A stretch of 64,000 bases of DNA from CAMPKL01 sp963805925. Its GTDB lineage: Bacteria > Acidobacteriota > Terriglobia > Bryobacterales > UBA6623. Every line of letters begins with the position of its first letter. Positions within the stretch are counted from its first letter, which is position 1. Position numbers and translations under genes: made by a program. Under the pieces are notes generated by a model. That model did not search any database. It was not told the DNA's origin and worked only from the letters and a program-made list of their open reading frames with translations. Below, piece by piece: positions 60,160 to 64,000 of this stretch. The stretch is taken from positions 1,240,001-1,304,000 of the forward strand of contig CAWDWB010000003.1 of the NCBI GenBank assembly GCA_963805925.1, read 5' to 3'.

Positions 60160-61250
60160 AAATATCCCAGCGCCTTGCCGCGCTGCCTCAACAGATACAA
60201 AAAGAACGGTGCCCCAAACGCCGCCGTCACCACGCCCAGCCGAATCTCCGTCGGCGGATGAATCGTGCGCGCCAGCAGGTCGCAGCAAATCATGAACAAC
60301 GCACCCGTCACCACGCTCGCCGGGACCAGAACCCTGTGCGACGGCCCCACAATCAGACGAATCGCATGCGGCACCACCAGGCCGACAAAGCCCACCACGC
60401 CGCTCACAGACACCGCCGCGCCGGTCAACAATGCCGAAGTCGTCAGCACCGTCATCTTGACCCGCTCCACATTCACGCCCAGCGACGCCGACGTCTCTTC
60501 GCCCAACAGCATCAAATCCAAATCCCGCGTATACCAGAGCGCAACGAACGTCCCCAGCGTCACGAACGGCAAGCAGATCCACACATGCGTCCAGGTTCTG
60601 CTATCCAAGCCGCCCATCAGCCAAAAGACAATCTCTGCCGCAACCTGCCAATCCACAAAGCTCAACGACACCAACAGCGTCGTCACCGCACTCAACAAGG
60701 CGCTCAAGGCGATGCCCGCCAACAACAACGTCGCCACCGGCGTGCGCCCCGCCCTCACCGTAATCGAATAGACGACCGCCAACGCTCCCAGCGCTCCGAT
60801 GAAGGCGCACAGCGGCAGCCACAGGGCCGACGCAGCAGCCAGCCCTGTGACAAAAGAAACCACCGCGCCCAATGCCGCGCCCGCACTCACGCCGACCACG
60901 TTCGGCGCCGCCAGAGGATTCCGAAACATGCCCTGCATCTCGGTTCCGGCAACAGCCAGCGCCGCCCCCGCCAGTCCGGCCACCAGGACGCGCGGCACGC
61001 GAATCATCCAGATGATCACTTGCTCGGCTTCGGTCACGCCGCTCACGTCGACCCAGCCCGCCGGCAACAGATGCGAAGCGATGACCCGCGCCACGGTCTC
61101 CCAAGCGATATAGGTCGAGCCAATCGAAATCCCTGCGACGACGGCGATCGCCAGCAGCACGCACACAGTCGGGAAGTACAGCAGCACAGCCCGAGGCCGC
61201 GAGAGCCTCATAGCCGGTTTGACCACTGCTGATATAGCCGCTTGGCTCAC
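60156..61250 (-). CDS. btuC: ABC transporter permease (FecCD/BtuC family)
   Basis: With the GTG at 61250 the protein has 364 residues and nine to ten membrane segments. FecCD signatures are visible: MIRVPRVLVAGLAGAALAVAGTEMQGMFRNPLAAPNVVGVSAGAALGAV near the start and the cytoplasmic VVPHAIRLIVGPSHRVLVPAS loop that contacts the ATPase. The GTG overlaps the stop of the binding-protein gene (GTGA) and has GGAG 5 bases upstream; an ATG at 61211 is an alternative. The frame is open to 61460, but that part is a shadow of the binding-protein gene. It should form the BtuC2D2 importer with the next gene. Confidence 0.92.
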   Translation of the reverse strand: MSQAAISAVVKPAMRLSRPRAVLLYFPTVCVLLAIAVVAGISIGSTYIAWETVARVIASHLLPAGWVDVSGVTEAEQVIIWMIRVPRVLVAGLAGAALAVAGTEMQGMFRNPLAAPNVVGVSAGAALGAVVSFVTGLAAASALWLPLCAFIGALGALAVVYSITVRAGRTPVATLLLAGIALSALLSAVTTLLVSLSFVDWQVAAEIVFWLMGGLDSRTWTHVWICLPFVTLGTFVALWYTRDLDLMLLGEETSASLGVNVERVKMTVLTTSALLTGAAVSVSGVVGFVGLVVPHAIRLIVGPSHRVLVPASVVTGALFMICCDLLARTIHPPTEIRLGVVTAAFGAPFFLYLLRQRGKALGYF

Positions 61251-62230
61251 TTCTTCTCCGCGTAAATCGCCTTCGCCAGACTCTCCATCAATTCCACCGC
61301 ATGTTGCGACATCGTCAGGAACTCGCGGTTCTTCACCACCAGCACCTGGCCAGTGCGACCGGCCTCCGTCACGGACACGCCGGGGTCCTTCAGCATCCGT
61401 TCGCGCACCTCTTCCATCGATGCGTTCTCGGCGCCCGCCACAATCCAATCGGGGTTCCATGACGCGACCTGCTCGGCGCTGATCTGCCCGTACGGCCCCA
61501 GTCCTTGTTCCGAGCCCACGTTCACTGCGCCCAACTCGTTCACCACGTACTCGAACAACGAACCCCTACCGTAACTCGACGAATAAACCGTCAGCGCTAG
61601 AACGCGCACCGACTTGGCGTTCGCCGGCTTCAGCGCCTTCGCAACAGCAGCTCTTCGCCGCATTTCCGCCACAACCGCGCGCGCCCTCTCATCCTCGCCC
61701 GTCACGCGGCCCACCGTCTCCAATTGCTTGGCAATCTGATCGAAGTTGTCGAAGATCGTCAGCAGCCGAAATACCGGAATTCCCGCCGACCGCGCCAAAT
61801 CCACTTGGTCCGCGCGTGCGCTGTGTGCCGCCAACATCACGTCCGGGGCACGCAGCACAACCGCCTCCACATCCGTCGCGACCACGGCATCGGTCTGTTC
61901 CGCCTCTTCCACCGCAAAACTATAGCGTTCGTCTCGAGCGTAGTTGCTCAGCGCCACAATTCTGTCAGGCGGAACCGTAGCCAACAAGAAGTGATCGATC
62001 GTCAACGCCTGCGAAGCGATCCGCTGCGGCGCCCGTTCCAACGTCAACGGATCGCCGAAGTAATCGGCAACCGTTCGGGGAAAGGGATCGCCTTCCTTTA
62101 CCGCCGCATCCGCAGCACGCCCACGCGTCGGCTGCTGCAGATCGCCGTCAAAGCGAAAAGCGAAGATGAAGAGAGCGACGACAACCGCCGCTCCCCCCAC
62201 TGCCAGCAGATTTCTCGCTAGTCTTCTCAC
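61247..62230 (-). CDS. btuF: Periplasmic substrate-binding protein (BtuF/FepB type)
   Basis: The 327-residue protein has an N-terminal hydrophobic segment (about 8-27) without a lipobox, so it may be membrane-anchored. It has the class III binding-protein layout with two lobes joined by a long helix. RIASQALTIDHFLLATVPPDRIVALS lies near the start, and later LGPYGQISAEQVASWNPDWIVAG and VKNREFLTMSQHAVELME follow, as in cobalamin and siderophore binders. The substrate is inferred from cobQ in the same run: a corrinoid. It sits 16 bp downstream of the TonB-dependent receptor gene and overlaps the permease gene start. Confidence 0.88.
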   Translation of the reverse strand: MRRLARNLLAVGGAAVVVALFIFAFRFDGDLQQPTRGRAADAAVKEGDPFPRTVADYFGDPLTLERAPQRIASQALTIDHFLLATVPPDRIVALSNYARDERYSFAVEEAEQTDAVVATDVEAVVLRAPDVMLAAHSARADQVDLARSAGIPVFRLLTIFDNFDQIAKQLETVGRVTGEDERARAVVAEMRRRAAVAKALKPANAKSVRVLALTVYSSSYGRGSLFEYVVNELGAVNVGSEQGLGPYGQISAEQVASWNPDWIVAGAENASMEEVRERMLKDPGVSVTEAGRTGQVLVVKNREFLTMSQHAVELMESLAKAIYAEKK

Positions 62231-62246
62231 CCTCGCCTCTCAAACA

Positions 62247-64000
62247 TCAAAACTTAAACCTCATCCCGCCAATCGCCCACGCGCCCGGCGAGCCAAAGCC
62301 GTTCTCGTAATATTTCTTGTTCAAAACGTTCTCGACCTTGCCGTAGAACTCCACACTGCGCGTATCCGTCAGCGGCAACTCATAGGCGAACACCACGTCC
62401 GCCTTGACCGGACCATCGAAAATCATTCTCCGTCCCAGCGCCCCGTAGGGCGACAAGGAGTAGTCGCTCGCCGCGAACAGATCAAACGTCGTCTGAAAGC
62501 GCCGCGTTATCCACTGCGTCGCCGTCATCGAAAACAGATGATTCGACTGACCCGGAATGCTGAAGTAGTCCGTCCCGATCCGCGGCGTCCTTGAGTCCGA
62601 GTTCGTATAGGTGTAGGAAGCCCGGAAGCGCGTGTTCGAAGTCGGCGCCGCTTCGCCGCTAAACTCCATTCCGCGCGCCACGCCGCCGCCGCCGTTAAGA
62701 TATCCGCCAAAGCGCCCAAACGGGTCCGTCTCGTAGGGGAAGTTCGCGAAGTCGAACACCACAGTCTCCTGCAAGTCGGTGTAGAAGATCGTGCCGCTCA
62801 AGCGCACTTTCGAATCCGCCAGCCACTGGTCGATCCCGGCATCCACGGCAACCGAGCGTTCCGAGTTCAACCGCGGGTCGCCGTAGAAGTCGCTGAAGCT
62901 CGGCGAGACATAGGCGCCAAATCGTTCATAGGCCGAGGGCGCGCGGTAGCTATTGCCGACATGCGCTCGCAGCTTCGTCTGGCTCCCTCGAATCAAATAG
63001 GCCACCGCAGCGTCGCCGGTGTAAGACGAGGGCGGCGCCTCGAACGCTACCCCAATGTAAGGATTCGCCGAGCCCGAAAAGGCCGGCTTCCCCGTCTCGA
63101 AGAACTGCGCCCTGGCCGACAGCGAAACATGCAGCCGCGCATCGGCGAAACGCATCTGGTCCTGCGCAAACACGGCGTGACTTTGCTGCTCGATATCGAT
63201 CTCGCTCGTCTCCGGTTTCGAACTTTCGTCGGTGTTGAAGTTGTAGTACTGCTCGCGTTCGAACTCGTACCCCAACGTGAACAGGTGGTTCGCTCCAACG
63301 CGATTGTCCGTTCGTGCTTGCAGCGTGTCCGTGCGCCCGTCGTAGCGGCCATCGGTGGTGAAGGTAGAAAACTCGCCCAAGCCTGCTGGCCCGTCTTGAT
63401 ACGACCGGCCCGTGTCCACCGCCTGATACGCCACCCGATACGAACTGTTCGGCGTCATCTGGTGCTGCAAGATCAACGCACCAGCCGTGAATGAAGAGAC
63501 CTTGCGATAGTCCGGGTCCGCCGGCGAGGGCACAAATGTCGCATTTCCGGCAACGATCGGCAGACCCGCCTCGTAGCGTTCGACCTGGTCAATGGGCAAG
63601 GCAATTGCAGGTACCGTTCCCGTCGCCGGAAAATTCGCCGTCACGTCACTGGGAAAGGCTGGGCTATCCGCCAGCGCCGTGAACACATCCGCGCCCCAAA
63701 CACGCCCGCTCAACGACAAATTCGGCGTGAACTTATACTTCGCAAACGCCTGCGCGCTCGTATTGCGATGCGGGCTGAGGCCGCGATAACCGTCGACCAC
63801 GTTGAGATGCGAGAAGCCGCCGCTGTAGATGAATCGGTCATCCGCTAAACCGCCGCCGACTCGCGCTACGCCGCGCAACAATCCCAGCCCGCCGCCTTCG
63901 CTGCGAATCTCTCCGTGAGTCCTCCCGCCCCCTTGGCTGGAGTTCACATTGATTACGCCCGCCATCGCATGCGACCCATAGAGCGACGACCCCGAGCCGC
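62247..64000 (-). CDS. TonB-dependent outer-membrane receptor (BtuB-like), 5' end cut by window edge
   Basis: About 584 residues are visible. At the right edge the plug domain is entered in the segment GSGSSLYGSHAMAGVINV, a hallmark of these receptors. The barrel follows, with alternating amphipathic strands (SYRVAYQAVDTGRSY, HLFTLGYEFEREQYYNF, SKVRLSGTIFYTDLQETVVFDF), and the protein ends in a typical terminal strand with aromatic last residue (AWAIGGMRFKF). It belongs to the BtuB/vitamin-B12-like group by its short barrel and by its position 16 bp upstream of btuFCD and cobQ. A cobalamin riboswitch would be expected upstream, beyond the window. Confidence 0.93.
   Translation of the reverse strand, partial: GSGSSLYGSHAMAGVINVNSSQGGGRTHGEIRSEGGGLGLLRGVARVGGGLADDRFIYSGGFSHLNVVDGYRGLSPHRNTSAQAFAKYKFTPNLSLSGRVWGADVFTALADSPAFPSDVTANFPATGTVPAIALPIDQVERYEAGLPIVAGNATFVPSPADPDYRKVSSFTAGALILQHQMTPNSSYRVAYQAVDTGRSYQDGPAGLGEFSTFTTDGRYDGRTDTLQARTDNRVGANHLFTLGYEFEREQYYNFNTDESSKPETSEIDIEQQSHAVFAQDQMRFADARLHVSLSARAQFFETGKPAFSGSANPYIGVAFEAPPSSYTGDAAVAYLIRGSQTKLRAHVGNSYRAPSAYERFGAYVSPSFSDFYGDPRLNSERSVAVDAGIDQWLADSKVRLSGTIFYTDLQETVVFDFANFPYETDPFGRFGGYLNGGGGVARGMEFSGEAAPTSNTRFRASYTYTNSDSRTPRIGTDYFSIPGQSNHLFSMTATQWITRRFQTTFDLFAASDYSLSPYGALGRRMIFDGPVKADVVFAYELPLTDTRSVEFYGKVENVLNKKYYENGFGSPGAWAIGGMRFKF

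Noticed and set aside
60160..60582. N-terminal extension of the ABC ATPase frame
   Set aside because: It is an out-of-frame shadow of the permease gene; the TTG at 60159 overlaps the permease stop and gives a normal ATPase length.
60258..61232. 324-codon Gln/His/Arg-rich frame antisense to the permease gene
   Set aside because: The opposite strand encodes an intact FecCD permease. The His/Gln/Arg composition is the mirror of hydrophobic codons.

Overview
The window is high-GC, tightly packed bacterial chromosome with 51 protein-coding genes or parts of genes, a short nested signal-peptide frame and a possible 10-codon leader. I recognise no rRNA, tRNA, CRISPR array, insertion sequence or phage, and no stretch over 300 bases lacks a gene. 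Several traits point to an Acidobacteriota genome, most likely of the Solibacter/Bryobacterales type: a secreted protein ending in the repeat-like C-terminal domain abundant in Solibacter (TIGR03437 type), a PEP-CTERM protein, tandem ExbD genes, VIT/vWA and beta-propeller proteins, a microcompartment shell protein, and a cluster of secreted hydrolases. This placement is inferred from gene content, not from a marker gene.

Layout. 1-12.1 kb (minus strand): a long co-directional run in the order PP2C phosphatase, K+ channel, nnr, tsaE, tgt, yajC-secD-secF, then tonB-exbB-exbD-exbD (the last cut by the left edge). 12.2-14.8 kb (plus): a cNMP/CBS/DUF294 protein with an overlapping DnaQ-type exonuclease. 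14.8-22.4 kb: MBL-fold hydrolase, an unknown secreted protein, a Tex-like RNA-binding protein with a large Ala/Glu insertion, an exported methyltransferase, mutM, a PEP-CTERM protein with a clear promoter, and aat. 22.4-36.8 kb (plus): a 14.4-kb coupled operon of DUF1648 protein, beta-propeller, VIT-vWA protein, a 2302-residue TPR protein, an unknown exported protein and a very small PBP-type transpeptidase. 36.8-42 kb: truncated haemoglobin, SDR epimerase, AAA ATPase, BrkB/YihY protein, XerD and a small conserved protein. 42-49.7 kb: a secreted zincin-like protein, an unknown secreted protein, a DinG-type helicase, a small membrane protein and recJ. 49.7-53 kb: a BMC shell protein with an acylating aldehyde dehydrogenase, and a SPOR-domain protein. 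53-58 kb: DUF885 peptidase, amidohydrolase and sulfatase, all exported. 58-64 kb: cobQ and a BtuFCD-type ABC transporter behind a TonB-dependent receptor (cut by the right edge), probably a corrinoid uptake unit.

The genes fit a Gram-negative cell with a strong envelope programme: Sec export (SecDF-YajC) and TonB-ExbB-ExbD energy transduction lie at one end and a TonB-dependent receptor at the other. The best candidate for an undescribed system is the 22.4-36.8 kb operon. It links a sensor-like propeller, a VIT/vWA protein, a giant TPR scaffold and a minimal transpeptidase through overlapping stop and start codons. The signal peptide expected on the TPR protein sits in a different reading frame from its body, which is either an indel or a real frameshift or reinitiation arrangement.
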